Assembly: GCA_964007475.1 (NCBI GenBank)
Contig: OZ023274.1
Location: 9,945,376 to 10,009,375 of the forward strand
Direction: 5' to 3'
DNA: 64,000 nucleotides
Source: Hybos culiciformis
Lineage: Eukaryota > Arthropoda > Insecta > Diptera > Hybotidae
Shown: positions 28,092-42,934 of the stretch, piece after piece
Layout of the letters: every line of letters starts with the position of its first letter
Numbering within the stretch: position 1 is the stretch's first letter
Program-made: the position numbers and the translations under genes
The notes under the pieces: generated by a model
Databases searched by the model: none
Told to the model about the DNA's origin: nothing
The model's input: only the letters and a program-made list of their open reading frames with translations

Positions 28092-31000
28092 AAAAAAAAT
28101 TAAAACAATAAAAACACCTTTTTTACACCTGCGCATTTATAATTTCAATTCAATATTTTTAATATTATTCTTAAATGTGAAAAACGAAAATATTTTCAGT
28201 TTGAAAAAAAAGATAAAAGAAAATAAAAATATAACAAACAATGGTCTACTGAAGGTAAAAGTTATTATTTTCAAAGACTTGACTGTTTTTTTTTTTTTTT
28301 TTTTTTACCATTATTATATCTTTTTTGGTATTTTGGTAGTTGAATATAGATATTTTCCATATGACAAGATTTTAAGCTGTAATGAAATTTTGAGCAAGAA
28401 AAATAACTTAAAATGAAGTCATTTTATTGAATTTGATAGACAACCATAAAAACTTAATTATAAATCTACAAATAAATTTAATCGAATTATTAAATATAAT
28501 TTTAAAATAGAAACAAAATATCAATCAATTTAATATAAAAAAAATAAAGCTTTATTAATTTTTAACAGTTTTGTTAATTTTTTTTTTTTTTTTGTTTGAA
28601 TTATTTGATCGTATTTTATTATCATTCTTAACTGTTATGGCTTTTAAGTTATTTATATGACATTTCCCGTGGCTTTTTTATTTCTTTTATATGGTTATCA
28701 TAATATTGTTAAATTTTAGCTTTCTAATAATCGGCTGTTAAAAAAAAAATTCAATATTATAAAGTAATGATTTTTGGGTCAGAATCTTCTAATTCATTTG
28801 TCATTGAGCTTAACTCTTCTGCCATTGAAAATTTAAACTGTAATAACAATATACATATGTAGAGTTTTTAGGAAAATAACAATTTTCAAAAACAAGTATT
28901 AGTTCGAATAGCGAAATTCAATGCAAATCTGATTTCCTTGTCGTAACATAATGTTTGACACTTTTCTATGCAGCACATGAGTAAATCAAACCTCTTGCTC
29001 GATGTGGAAATTTATTTATAACTAACGAGAATTTTTTTTTTCCACCGAATCAATGCATCTACTCTGGCAACTTCGTCATTGAACATAAGTTCATAAAATG
29101 AATATTTTGAACACTTTAATTTCAATTTTATGTGAATGATATTTCCAAGAATTAATTTAAAAAAAAAAATGCAATGAAAAAAATATTTTAAAGATGATGG
29201 AATTTTTAAGTGAAAAAAAAAAAAGAATACGCTCACCTTTATTTTCTTATTTATTTTTCCAATTTTTACGTCAACAAAAAAAAAAAAAAATCCAAATTTA
29301 AAATATGTGCGGGCCTCAATGAAAACAACAACAACGAATTCAACTTGATCACCTTCTGCAAAACTTTATGAATTAATTTTTTATTTTATTACTTTTTTTT
29401 TTTGTATTTATTTTTGTGTGATTATTTCATTCAATCGCAATTTTTGTATTTAACTATTTTTTTATTTATTTTTTTTTTTTTGAAGTTATTTTTTAGTTTT
29501 TTTATTTCTCTTGAAATTAAAATTGAATTAAATAAAATATTTTTTTTAATTTTGAAAATAAAAAAAGTGTAATTTTTTTTAAAATTTATATCTTAAAATT
29601 AAACAAAAATTAACGAAATTAAATTTTAACTTTATTTCTATTATTTTATTTTTTAAATTTTTTATTTTTTTTTAACTTTTATAAATAAAGCTCGCCCCAA
29701 CACTTAAAAAACTAGCGTTGTATTATAATAAAAAAAAAACCAAGAAAATAAGCACACGGGGTAAATTTTTTGTGGAAATTTATTTTTATTAAATTTTATA
29801 GAAATTAAATTTTTAATTAATTTTTTTAATTAGATTAAGTGTGATTTTTTTTATATGATTCTGTTTTTTCTTTTATTTTTGAAAAATTTTCTAGTTGCAA
29901 TATAAGATTGTCAATTGAGCGTAGAGAGCGGATCATTTTATCACTAGAGAAAAATGACGTGAAATTGAACCTATGGACACAAAAAGTTATTTAATAGAAT
30001 TTTTTTGAAGAAAAAACATTCAAAGTAAATAGATATATTATAAAAAAAATCTCTCGCATACTTTCTTAAAAAAAAATATGAAAATTTACTCAAGCGAATA
30101 AAATAATTTTTATACACTCCACAGAACTTGGATGGGACATATTTTCAAATATTTTCATATTTTCATTGTTCAAATTTGTTATACAGTTCTTAAGTTTTAT
30201 ATTTTATTCATTTTCTCATTCAAAATATGATGGTCCTATTCAAGTGCCATCGGAAGCTTTTTTAATGCCATTTGAAAGGCAATTTAATGTAGATAATTTA
30301 GCACTTTGAATTTAAGATGTTAAGATGTTGGAACTTGGAAGTGTCCAAGTGATATATCATTATTTTAAATGCGCGAAGAACTAAATGAAAAATTTAAAAG
30401 AAATGACTATGTTTTTGTCTTCTCGAAGTATTTGTGAACTAAAATTTCCATTTCACTCACAAGAAAAACCGACATTATAGTTAATAGACAATTTCTTTTT
30501 TAATCACAAAAAAAAAAAAATGCAAATAAAATGTTTGCCCAATTCATTATTTATTTATTTTTTTTAGTTTTTCACACTCTATCAATGTATGAATAAGAAA
30601 AATCATAAATTTTTGAATAGTGTTTGTAAACAAAAAAAATAAATAAATGACCATCACTTTTAACACCAATACAAAGAAAATAAAAAAAAAAATAAGACAT
30701 AATTTTGCAAAATCACAGAAAATTGGTTTTTTAGATATAAAAAAAAAAAAAATTTAGTTATCCAAAAATTTGATTTTTTTAAAACCTTTTTATTTTTTAA
30801 TTTTTTTTTTTTTTTCAGATTAATGCAAAAATTAATTTTTAATACTTTTTTTTTTGTTAACTAAAACGTCATATTTTTAAAACTATTATTCGCTATTTTT
30901 TTTTTATTTTTCTATTAAATTTAATTATTATTTTTTAAATTTTTATTAAAATTAGTGCGTCAGCGTAACAGGTTCATTTCATTTAAAATCGTAAATAAAG

Positions 31001-34000
31001 ACTAAAAGATTGAAAATAAAAAAAAGAAAGAGTTAAGAAAGATACTTTGTTTTTTTATTGTTTTTTTTTTTTTGTAATTTTACTTTGCAGCTTACAGATT
31101 TAAAAAATGTAAAGATGAGAGGAGAAAAAAAAAAAAAACTATAATTTAAAAATTGAGAATAAAAAACCTAGGTTTAATGGAGTTGATTTTCAGGTTGAAT
31201 AAAACAAAAAATTTTATATAGCGAATAATAAATACATGTATCTATATACATTAAAAAATTAATTAAATAAAATTTTAGTAATTTTGTTAAGCACGGCTGC
31301 TAAAAAATTTTATATATTTGCAGCGGCCGGCTGTCTCACGGTTTAATTAGTTTTCTACGGCAGAAAATTTTTTATTTTTATCCATTTGAAGTGTCAGATT
31401 TTCCAGGGTTCCCAGATTTAAAAGTGTCAATCTGTTTAATTTTCAATGAAAAATTGTATCTTTATTTTTCCAATTTAAAAGGCAAGGAATATTCTTTAAA
31501 AACAAATACTTAGAAATATTGCGCGCCGAAATTGATTTCAAAAGTAAACAATATTAAAATAAAGTAAAAATTTAAAACTAAATTGTTACAATGTGTATAT
31601 TATTATGATCAATGAATTTTATTTTAAATTTTAAATAATATTAAAGTCATCGCAAGTATGTAAAAGTTGTGTGAGTTTTTTGAATGTTTTTTTTTTTTTT
31701 TTATGTTAAAACAAGAAAAGAGACCTAGACAAAAATGTTATATCATTACAATTTTTATAACATTTTTATACCAAAAAAAAATTATAATGATAAAACTGTA
31801 TTAAAGAGTAAAGATAGTAAAATTTTTGTTTTTTATATTCCACACTTTAATGGGTTTACTACCTACTACAATGACAAAATAGTTATTGTGGAATTAAGTT
31901 TGAAAAAAATTTTTTTTTTATGATCACTCACTCACAAAATGATCTCATTTTTTAATCTCAAAAAAATATATAGGTTTTGAAAAATGTTAATATTGTGTAT
32001 TAGAAGCGAATATTTTTTGTTAATTCTCAATTTTTAGAGATAAAATATACAGGAATTATTATAAACTAAGCTAATACCTATTGCAATTTTCTCTACTTTA
32101 GAAACCATGATTTTTTTAAAGAAGATTTAGGAGTCCCAAACATTTTTTGTTCTAAAATTTGTTTGAAAAGCCTTTTTAGATTATTTTAAAGTTTAATTTA
32201 GAAAAAAAAGTCATTTACTTCTGGACTCTTTCATACTTTAAAATGGTACAAAACTTTTTAGAATCTTTTTAGAATGCTCTAAATTTTCAAAACTTTTTTT
32301 TTATGTCCGTATGAAATATGAATATTTGGAGATATTTATTTTCGTGAAACAAAAATCGCGTAAATAATTTCTACTTGCTCAAAGTCCCTTAATTTAATAC
32401 CGTTTACAATTTACAATTAAGTAAATTGTACTTACTTCCCGATTTACTCGTCAGTTCCCAACGGACTTACATACAAATGAATTACATTGTTTAATAGAAT
32501 GTATATAGAAATTATTCCCTATTATGTATATGCAAACTTTTCATACACTTTTTGTAAAATTTAAAATTACAGGAAAACCAAAGCCTTGAACATAATCTTC
32601 AATTTGGCTTAACAATAACCATTAATACCAACTTGTAGCGTATTTATTCCTATGTTTTTTTTTGTTTATTACCTATAGCCTGTAGGATATTTTTCATTTG
32701 TTATCACTTAGTAAAAAATAAACAAAGGATAAAATGACGGTATACAAGAAAAAAAAATACATATCATACATGGATGTACCTATAATGTTCTATATGTATA
32801 ACAATCCTATATACGCACATCTGTCTATGCAGAATCGAAAAACCATAAATACAATCATGTAGAAATCTTATTTCCTATCATACCATCAAATTCATAATTT
32901 TTTTAAATATGAAGTATTTCCTATTGCTTTAAAACATATCATGTTGTAATTATGAATTTGAAAAGATTTTCACAAGTCTGAAATACCAATTTTCTATGTT
33001 GTTGTATAGCCTGCTATACATTATTTTTCCAAATTTCACAAAAAATGTAATGAAAAGATTTTCTATGATTTTCTCGCACAAGAAAAATACTACGTGACTT
33101 GAATTCATAATAGCATAAAAATATTATAAACACACTCAAATAAAATAGTTTTCTTTTGAAAATTTAAGTCTTAATAGGAAAAAAAAAGAAGGAAATCATG
33201 GGTCTTCACCGTACACTTGATGAAAAATACGTATACAGTACGTATATACTTTAAAAAACATAGTTCATTCATTTATTTTATGGTTTATTTCACTCAAAAA
33301 GATAAATTATTGAAGTTTTAAGTCTTTGGGCTTTTAATTTTTTTTTTTTTTTTTCAAATTTATGTTTTATGTCAAAAAAGTAGAATTCAGTGAAAATATG
33401 CACATGTCTGTCCAGTACATTGAAGAAAATATTTTAAACATTTTAACAAATTATACAGATACATACTTATACTTACCTATCTATCGTACATGTATTTTAT
33501 GTAACGCTTTCGGCCCTAATGAAATTTTCAATTCATTTGGTTAGTCATTGAGTAATCGTAATGGTTACGATATATAATTGACAGAAACATCATCCTGAAC
33601 TTTTTTTTTAAAGTGAAATTATACTCTTATCAAACAGAATATTTTGGGAATTTATAAAACAATTTTTTTTTTTAAACTTTTACATTTATGTACGATGTAT
33701 GTTTTATGAATAATAAATTTTAAAACAAATTTTAATTAATTTTTTCGATTTCTTTATTTCATATATTTATTTATTTAGCATATTCATTTGATGAGCTATG
33801 TAAGTATGTAAGTATATATATATTATAATCAAATCACATTTACATTAAATATAATTCACATTTTTTGTTTTTATGTTTAGCAGACTACGCTTATAATTTT
33901 CATTTATTTTTTTTTTTTTGTATTATTAATTGTAATTTTTATTTTATTTTTAAATAAAATAATTTTTCCAAATTATGCTTTTAATATTGTTTAATTTCAT

Positions 34001-37000
34001 ATATTAAGTTAATATTTTGAGGGTAAAAAAAGGATATTTTTTGATTACAAAATAAATTAGTTGATAAAATAAATTGTTTTTAGTTTTCCTTCCACAATAT
34101 TGTTATCATTATATCTTAGCATTTTTAGACTTATTTTTCATCCTTGACGTTTTTTTACGGTATATATAATAATATGTTATTTATATATTAAAAAATATAT
34201 CATAAAATCCCATTAAAAGAAGAATATGTGGAGTGGATTTATAAAGAAATCTAAAACAAAAAATTATCATCCATTAATTTTCTTGTCAGTTAGCCACCTT
34301 TTCTGGACTTAATAAAAATATTTTTTACATATACATGGTGGTCTTCTAATGTGCCAATAAATTTGGTCTATCAATGGTTTTAAGGACTATAGGTAGGCAA
34401 TTTGCGACCGACACATAATTTAAAAATATAAAAACTTTTAAAGTAAACTAGATCAAGAAATTTGTTTGAATAAACTCTAAAATTAATATGAAGCTCGACC
34501 CTTTATTAGGAGGATAAAACAATTCGTGACATAGTAAATTGACATTATTTGTCAACCTTTGAATAGAAATTTCCAGGCGACTTAATTGTTTTTTTTTTTT
34601 TAAAGTTATAAATAGTATTGAAATTTAGTTGTTGAAAATTCGGAAGACTTAAGGTAGATGGAGTTTCGCATAAACATAATGTAGGTTTGTGAAAAAATAA
34701 TTCATATAATATAATCACATTCTAATACTTTCTTAGTTTCATATTGAATTGAATAATTAAAATATTTATTATACATCTCAGTTGTTATCAATACTCTTGT
34801 ACACAAAATAATATAATACTCAGTTAAGAATAATATGAAAAATATTAATAACACAAAATTAAATTTCATATAACGATTATAGACAAAGAGCTAGCGAACG
34901 CCAGACCTATATGACTTTATAAAGTATAAGGTTTAACGTCTGAGTGAACATTCTATAATGTAAGAACTTTAGTATTACATGAACCTTGAGACAGGGTTTC
35001 TTTGGAAGCTATCAACTTATAAAATGAAAAGGGTATGCAAAAAGAAACTGATATTATGTAATACAGGAGTTCGTATCTCTTATAATTTCTAATCTCCTAA
35101 AAAGACCTAGGTCTCTTCCCCGAATCTTGTTTTTTCTGATATATTTGCATAGAGATTTAGCAGTTTCACAATCAGAATGAATTTATTAACCCTTAATCAA
35201 ATAACCCAGAAACTAGTTGTATTTTGCGCCATTATGGGGCAAGCAGAATAAATCGAAACCTGGAAGCATTTATGATGCTTAAAGCATATAATGGTGAAAC
35301 GAATACATTTTTCTTATTTAATAAGTACATTAATATAAAATATTTGGTGCTAAATAATTTTTTTGAATTTTATTTACAAATGATGCAATATTTAAATGCT
35401 TAAATTTATTTATAATATAGATAATTTTCAATATTTTTTTATTAAAACATTTTAAAAACAAAAAAAAAATAGAATAATTCTGTATTTTATATTTATAATA
35501 AAAATTTTTGGTGGTTTCAATTCATAATTTTTATTTTGATTTGTAAATTGTTTTGTTTAGTTTCCCATGTATACTTAGATATAATATGATTTTTTAACGA
35601 TACTTTACGTAAAAGCTATATATATATAAGTATTTTAAAACATAAAATTTCATAGTTTCTATAATTGTATTAATGTTTGTTGGAAATGTTTTGTGCCAGT
35701 GTAGCAAGTTTGAAACTTTTAAGTGCATATAGGTATTTGACAATGTCAATATGATACATTAATTGAGAAAATTTGTTCTTACAAGAATGACATAGTAATT
35801 AATTATTTTATGTTCTGAAATTAGGCTTGGTTACAGAGTGTTTGGAAAATTATACCTAAATACCAATAAAAAAAAAAAGAATTGAAAACTAAAACAAGAA
35901 TTTTAATGATTTATTTTGAATAAAACTTTTTGAAATTGAAGATATCAAGATTAGAGAGTGAGAAGGATGAACGATGCTTGCTAACTAGCCTCAACAATTT
36001 CTATTTGAAAGCATAAGTTACATAAAAAAATAATTTTTTTTAGTTAGATGCATATTATCAAAATCTCTACTTTATCCGTACTATCATAGCAATATTAATT
36101 CCAAAAATCTCAATTTTAAAGAGTTAATAAAGTTACATTTTTAAAATTGATTACGAGAATGCAATTCTTTTTAACTTTGAATTAAGAGTTTCGAAGCTCT
36201 TCTTTTATAATATGCATTATTTAAGCTCTAATTACAATTTTTTTTTTTTTTGTATTTTTGATATAATAAGTATTTTTAGTTTATTTAGTGAAAAATTTTC
36301 ATATTTTGTACAATATATAAAATACTACAAAATATTTTGTTTGTCATAAGTCATTTGTTAGAGTTATATAAAAAAATATACAATACAAAATACAATATTA
36401 TATAAAAAAATAATATTACATAGTTTAGGAAAAATTTACGTAGTTTTTTTTTTTTGTTTTCTTTAAAATAATAAATAATATAACATTGATAGATAGAATT
36501 TTTTTTTTTTTATTATATTATTATATTATTTCGATATTAATCTTATGGATTCACTCTGAAAACTTATATAAATATTATAGAGATGAAAAGTTTATTTAAA
36601 GGCATCATTATAAATTTCTTTTAAAATTTATTATTTTTATTCCTGGAAATTGAAATATGTATAGAAAAAACAATATTATAATTCAATAAAAGGACGTTAA
36701 ATAAATGTTATAATACAATAATAATAATAATAATAAAATAAGCAATTTGACTTATGCTATGTATGTATTTTTCGTTTTCATGAGTACAATATATATATAA
36801 TATTTAAACATTTAAAGCATAATTCTATTCTAGATATATCTCAAAAAATTTACGGACGAAGTTTTGACAAGAATAAGTATATTATAACTTTTCTCTAATC
36901 TTGAAGAAGAATGCAGAGATAGCATTAAAGGTTTAATATCTATAATAATTAATGCATGTACTTGTACACTGAGTGAATTTATAACATACGGAAGTAAAAC

Positions 37001-37605
37001 GATCTACTCCTTAGTATACGGAAAAGATTTCTATAGTATTCTAAATAAAGTGACTATAAAAGCTCGAAAATTCATAGAAAGAAAAGATTATTCATTGTTT
37101 TTTAACTTTTAATTAACGAAATAATTTGTTAAAATTTAGAAAATTAAAGAGGTAATCCCATATCAATTTACTCTTTGTACTTTATGTACTCTAGATAAAA
37201 GAGAGCTAATGACTCCAATCCGTACTTTTCAACAATACACAAACGCTTCACCTATTGAATATGTTTTGCTTTACTCCCTAAAGTTTGAATGTCTACTTAA
37301 ATTTTCATTGGCCTCATGATATAAATTTCAAAAACTTAATGAAGAGAATTAAAGTTTTCTTTCGCCATAATTAGATTATATTTTAATTAGTTTCCTGTAT
37401 TAACGTTTTGAAAACTTTCCACTCTTGTAAAATAAGAAGAAAAAATTTATATATTAATATTAGAAAATTGCGCTTTAAGTATTTACATATGAAATGAACT
37501 CGGAGAATCTTATAATAAAGCTTGCATTTTTATAATATTTAGTATTTTACATCGAACATCATGTTTTATAAAATTTTCCTTTATCATTATATTTTTTTTA
37601 TGAAA
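28092..37605. other. AT-rich non-coding stretch (~9.5 kb)
   Basis: Long A/T homopolymers, a small ATA microsatellite (36717-36740) and no convincing gene. The only coding-like traces are on the minus strand near 28757-29110, listed separately at low confidence. The 34880-35290 part is less AT-extreme but has no recognisable homology or frame. Confidence 0.5.
28757..28837 (-). other. Possible small terminal exon
   Basis: On the minus strand a plausible acceptor (ttattacag) at 28838 is followed by an in-frame 26-codon stretch with less extreme codon composition, ending in TAA at 28757-28759. The reading begins FKFSMAEELSSMTNELED. About 250 bp upstream on the same strand (around 29030-29110) another short stretch reads MFNDEVARVDALI. 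Neither matches a family I know and no complete gene can be built, so this may be chance. Confidence 0.15.
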
Positions 37606-40600
37606 TTATCCTGATAATCGCGCCTTCTGCTTCCTAACAAAATCTTGAGCCAACTTATCCTGAGCTCTGGATTCCAAAATTTGAAGAACTGGATGATCTG
37701 TGAGAACAAAAAAATAAAAACCATGACACAAATTTTTGTTTTTCGCTACGTTAATAATATTGCGTAAATTAACCACAATTGAAGTCAAAATTAAAAAACT
37801 TACTTTTATCATGTAATTGCATAAGTGGTAAATCCACGGTTTTTAAGCCATGGAAATTTTCAACACTACTACTGTAATCAGCGACTCCGGGAATTGTACC
37901 CAATGCTAGAAATGCTTCACCAGCAAAATCATTTGCAGTTAACACATCATGATCCATTACAGTGAAAGCTATCATCGCTCCTTCAATTGAACATTGTTCC
38001 AAGGAAACCGAAAACTCGAAACATTCATCAAATACTGGATTTAGCGTTTTCTAAATGAAGATAAAAGATTAATAAAAATAATTTTATTAAAAACCTTTTT
38101 TGTTATAAGAATAATATAAGAATATTTTGTAAGAGTGATAAAAAGCTACTATATAGTTACGTTAAATATAAAATTATATAATTAATAATAATAACTCACT
38201 TTATGAACATTAGTTTGTTGTTCATTACAATGATTGAAAACCCTTCTGGGTAACAACTCGATTATAACAAATGGATCTGAAAAACCATTTGGATCTAATG
38301 GAATTATATCTTTGGCATGCAATACTTCTACACATAGAGAATCATGATTAAAATATGCTCTGACAGCCAAGACCCCATAAGGTCCTGGAGCTATAGTAAC
38401 TAGTTGATCTTGAAGACGCTGCATATAAAATAAGTCTATCAATTTGTCTGTTTCAGTTTTATGATATTGCAGTCTTTGCTCAACATGCCAATATTGTTCA
38501 GAATGTAGGCTTTCTATTGGCAATCCCATGCCCTCGGCATTAAAAAATTCTAAAAGTTGTTGAAGTGCTTCATGCAGCCGATCATGAAAATTAGATGGGC
38601 GATCACCATCAGCACCAGTATCCATCTGACGAGTTAATTCATTTAACACTGTCGTCCAAATAAGATGAAGAGCTCGATTGAAGTTTTTAGATAGTAAAGC
38701 GCTATTTAAGGCAGAAAGGTGAACATCTAAGTATTCTAAAAGAGGAACAATGGCTTGATTTGTAGGCAAGGAGTCTGGTGACCAAGCTAAATGAAAAACT
38801 GCTTTCTGAAGAGGTACTTGCATTAAAAATCCTAATTTTGATAAAACTCGTTCTGCACGCATTTCCAATTGTGTTAAACTAGATTCTAATAAATTTTCAG
38901 CATTATCGTATAACAATTGACCATCCGGACGAAAATCAGATAAGGCTCTTCGAACATACTCTAAATTATTTACGGTGACACACATGTCATCCGATGTACG
39001 AAATGGTCCCTGTTGTTCGTAGTATCCACTATCTGCCAAAGCTTGATGAATTAAATCGGTATAATGCATTGCAGCTGAACAAGCTGCATCTATTAATTGT
39101 GCCTCAAAATGAGGAGCTGTATTAATGTCCGGCCATTGAATTACTTTCCAAAATTCTTTCATATGATAAAAACAAGAAGCAATATCTATTGATGAAGTAC
39201 TATGTCGAACAATTCTATCACCTTCACAAATTTGATCAAGTTGAATAGCAGAACGCATTCGTTGCAACGCTCTTACCTTGCTAACCATGAGCCAACGTTC
39301 TATAATCGGATAAAACCATTCATGATAGCATTGTAGTGCTAAAGGTTTTTCTGGGGGTTGCGGCATACATGAAAGATGCTGTTTATATGATGAAAATTCC
39401 TGCAATGCCAAATACAACTCGAATGGTCTCACATCTACTGGTTCTTTATCTTGTTCGAGTACCGTAAATTGGCTTAAAGCTTTTCCGATTCCTGGTAATT
39501 GACCAGTTTCCATTCTAGATGTTACTTCTTCTGCCAACATAGCATCAAATTGTTTATAAATAATGCTAAAATACTGTATTCCATTTGTACTATTAAGAAA
39601 AAATATTTTTTATTTATCAATCTTTATAAATCTAAAACTAACTATGAGGTCTGAAAGCTCAACAACTTAACAATTGAAACCAAAATGAAGATGTTAAGCA
39701 TTGATCACAAGGGTAATTAATTTATTTATTTAAATATACAAACATTACTCACTTATCATAATAGGAATGGTAATAAGTTAAGCCCATTTGTAAGTCTGCG
39801 ACTAAAATAGTTGTAAAATTGACGAGAGGATTTTGTGATCGTTGAGATTCACGTAAATGTTGTTGTGCCCATTGTATTGATCCCTTACGCAGAGCACCTA
39901 CTACCTCACCCCGCACACCTTTATTGAAAGGACAAACTTGCCGAAAAGCTTTCATTGAGCCTAATAATCCTAGGCAGCGCAATAAAAATTCCAATCTAAC
40001 TAATGACGGGGGATGAAGTGCCGGAAATATGTCTCGATGACGCCGAATTTGATCCAACGATTTCTCAATAAATCCTGTTATAGTTTCAGCTAGCCATTGC
40101 TCAGTTTCACGGCTTAGCGGCTCATGATTCTGTTGATTCCATAATCTATCCACATCAATTACAAGACGATGTATGAATTTCGGATCGATTGGCATTGATC
40201 GATTCAATTTAACAGCAGCTACAAATCTGTAATTAAATAAAAATTTCACGTGTTGCTATTAACCATCACAATGTATACAATTAAGCATTAACATTCACTA
40301 GAAATTTGAACGTTTAATGTTCTTGTGTACAATTGCTTTTTTTTTGGAATAATATTATAAATTAAGGATATTTTTTTTTTGGAACATTATATTAATTTGA
40401 TTAATGTATATAGAAATTTTTATTATTAGCATTACCTAGCTAAAGCACAATGTAAATCAGATAAGTCTCCTTGTACGGCCATTTGATGGAGGATTGTAAT
40501 AGCAGGACCTGGTAATTCACCGCCCCATTTCCAAGATGGATCATGTGTTGATATTTCATGTGACATAAAAACAATTTGTAAGCGTTCTATTTTATTTATT

Positions 40601-40945
40601 TCAACAGAATTATCTTCTTCTGAAGTACCATGATCTTCTCTTGTTGATAACCACAATTTTAATCGTATTCTTCCTTGAACAGTACTTCTTTGACTTCGTC
40701 CTTCTAATTTAAACCAGCCATCCAGACCAGTTGATGGAATGTCAGCAAGAGGTATATTTATGGCTCCAAGAAAATCATCTTGCGAACCTTGTCTTGCAGA
40801 TTGGCACACTTGTTTGAAAAATCTACCTAAACCACGAACTCCTCGTACTTCATTTAATCGTGAAACAGCATCCATTACACAGCTTTCATCATCATGGTCC
40901 CATATATCTAAGTGGAAAATATCCGAATTCATATCATCTATATCG
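37606..40945 (-). CDS. BAIAP3: Munc13-4/BAIAP3-family protein, 3' part (5 exons)
   Basis: Probable priming factor for vesicle exocytosis, acting on SNAREs at the plasma membrane. Exons with GT-AG borders and matching phases: 40945-40436, 40226-39753, 39589-38200, 38050-37804 and 37697-37606 (stop TAA at 37606-37608). The first exon ends a C2 domain (FHLDIWDHDDE, WFKLEGRS). Exons 2-3 hold the MUN/MHD region, including FYPIIERWLMVSKVRALQRM and a long helical MHD2 part. Exons 3-4 encode a C-terminal C2 domain whose calcium-loop aspartates are present (PLDPNGFSDPFV; MDHDVLTAND). The last exon is a short basic tail (KQKARLSG). Insects have one such gene besides unc-13 (Drosophila staccato/unc-13-4A); orthology is inferred. 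The first visible exon starts inside a codon, so N-terminal exons are missing: none was found up to the N gap. Confidence 0.9.
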
Positions 40946-41384
40946 CTGGAAATAAAAAATGATTGAAGATAAAATTGCAATACAAAAAGTCGAAAAGTCT
41001 TCTTTTTAAGAAAATTCCTTATAAAGAAATATGTACTTATTTATTTAAAAATTTAACTTAATTTTGGAATCTAAATTATTATCGATCACAGACTCTTTGG
41101 TCGATAGCTAACCAAATAATTTAACATGTGATTAAATTTAATGCTCTAATTTTCCTCTTAATAAATACAATCTTTAACACCTACTACATCTATTACATAT
41201 ATGTATGTAATTTTTACACATAGTATTTCTATTCAAGCATTATATATTTTTTTTTAATTCTTCAAACGTATGTATATATATCAGTATCAGTATATACCTT
41301 GGTAAACAATAAGGAATTTGTTTTAACCATTAAGATAAATTTTTCAGAAATAGATTATATCTATAACCTTTTTTCCATATATAC

Positions 41385-41443
<59 letters not shown>

Positions 41444-42633
41444 TGTCTATAACATCAAGGACTATGGAAATTTTTTAATTTAATAAAAGATGATAAAAGT
41501 TAAAAAAGTTAGGTATAATGTCTTTTTTAAAATTTATGTAAAACAGTTTTTCAAAGTTAAGCTAAGGATAACCTGAATCAAAAAGCAATCGAAAATTTAT
41601 ACAAAAAAAGCAACAAAAATAAAGCATAGGCATATGTACAGCGAGGAAGGAAGTGTGTATTTAATATACACTGAAAAAAAAACTTGTTGAAAATTTACTA
41701 TAAAATATAGCAGAAAGAATTATACCAAAAACTATACGTTATTTTCTGCCAGTACGTGCTAAAAACCTGGAATTTATTGCTAAATATATAATAACCCATC
41801 CAAAAATTGAAACACCAAAGTTATAGGTTTTATGGTTTTTTCAATTGAAGAATATATTACAAAAATGTTTCAGTTTCTCAAAATTTTAAGTTATTGCTTT
41901 AATCATAAGTACATATGCTTATATTTAGGTGTATTTAAAATTATTGAACTATATTTTCCCTCCTATCACAAAATCACTACTACAGCCGCTGTTTTTTCTC
42001 AGTGTAACGTAATATGCCAAACTCATAGTAAATATATGGGGGAAATATGGTATTAAATGTGTATAAATATCTAACACGTTTATAATTATATATATATTTT
42101 TTTCGTAAGAGAAACATTTTTCATTCTTTTAATTTTATCTTATCATAATTTTATAAAGACTTGATCCATTAAAAAATTGTTTCGCTTTGACAGTTTTTTT
42201 TTATGGCTTTAACGTTGTTTATTGCTATGAAATAAGCTTCCGTCAACCTTAATTAAAAAATGTATTCAAATAAAATATACAAAGGAGCAACATTTAAGGT
42301 TTAATAAAAAAAAAAAAAATTTGAAATAATTTAGAATTTAATGCATTGCATGTATATTATATGTTATATTATATTATATTCTAATATATATTGCAAATAA
42401 TATTATAAGAGACCTATTTGAATCAATTTTGTCTTATTATCTCGCGAATTATATATAGCTGATTCCACACGAGAAATAAAAAAGAAGTATTATACGTCTG
42501 GCTGGAGTATAAAACAAATAAACTGACTGATTTGAATCTATACTACAGTTTGACATTTCCTTTGCATAAGTTTATCTAGTTTATGGTTATCGTATAACGT
42601 ATACTATAAATGGATGTATTTAATACTGAAATC
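40946..42633. other. Partial upstream intron of the BAIAP3-like gene
   Basis: Upstream of the first visible exon (acceptor ttatttccag) the sequence is AT-rich and holds no further exon that I can find before the gap. It is therefore read as intron sequence truncated by the gap. Confidence 0.55.
41389..41441. repeat. (TA)n microsatellite
   Basis: About 53 bp of uninterrupted TA dinucleotides inside the presumed intron of the BAIAP3-like gene. Confidence 0.95.
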
Positions 42634-42833
42634 NNNNNNNNNNNNNNNNNNNNNNNNNNNNNNNNNNNNNNNNNNNNNNNNNNNNNNNNNNNNNNNNNNN
42701 NNNNNNNNNNNNNNNNNNNNNNNNNNNNNNNNNNNNNNNNNNNNNNNNNNNNNNNNNNNNNNNNNNNNNNNNNNNNNNNNNNNNNNNNNNNNNNNNNNNN
42801 NNNNNNNNNNNNNNNNNNNNNNNNNNNNNNNNN
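42634..42833. other. Assembly gap of exactly 200 N
   Basis: Exactly 200 N, a round number typical of a scaffolding placeholder rather than a measured gap. The sequence to its right immediately resumes as a repeat of position 21991, so the order of the two contigs across the gap should not be taken for granted. Confidence 0.95.
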
Positions 42834-42934
42834 AAAAATAAATCTAACTATGAATGAAAATATAAAAGCAAAATTACTAAATCTTGTTAAAGTATATTTA
42901 TTAAAATAAATCTTGTTCTAAGATATCGGTAATG
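42834..42934. repeat. Duplicated segment, copy B, left of the Polinton
   Basis: Matches 21991-22091 of copy A and ends with the left target-site duplication gtaatg (42929-42934). Confidence 0.95.

Noticed and set aside
42610..42909. Open frame across the N gap
   Set aside because: Produced by unknown bases only.
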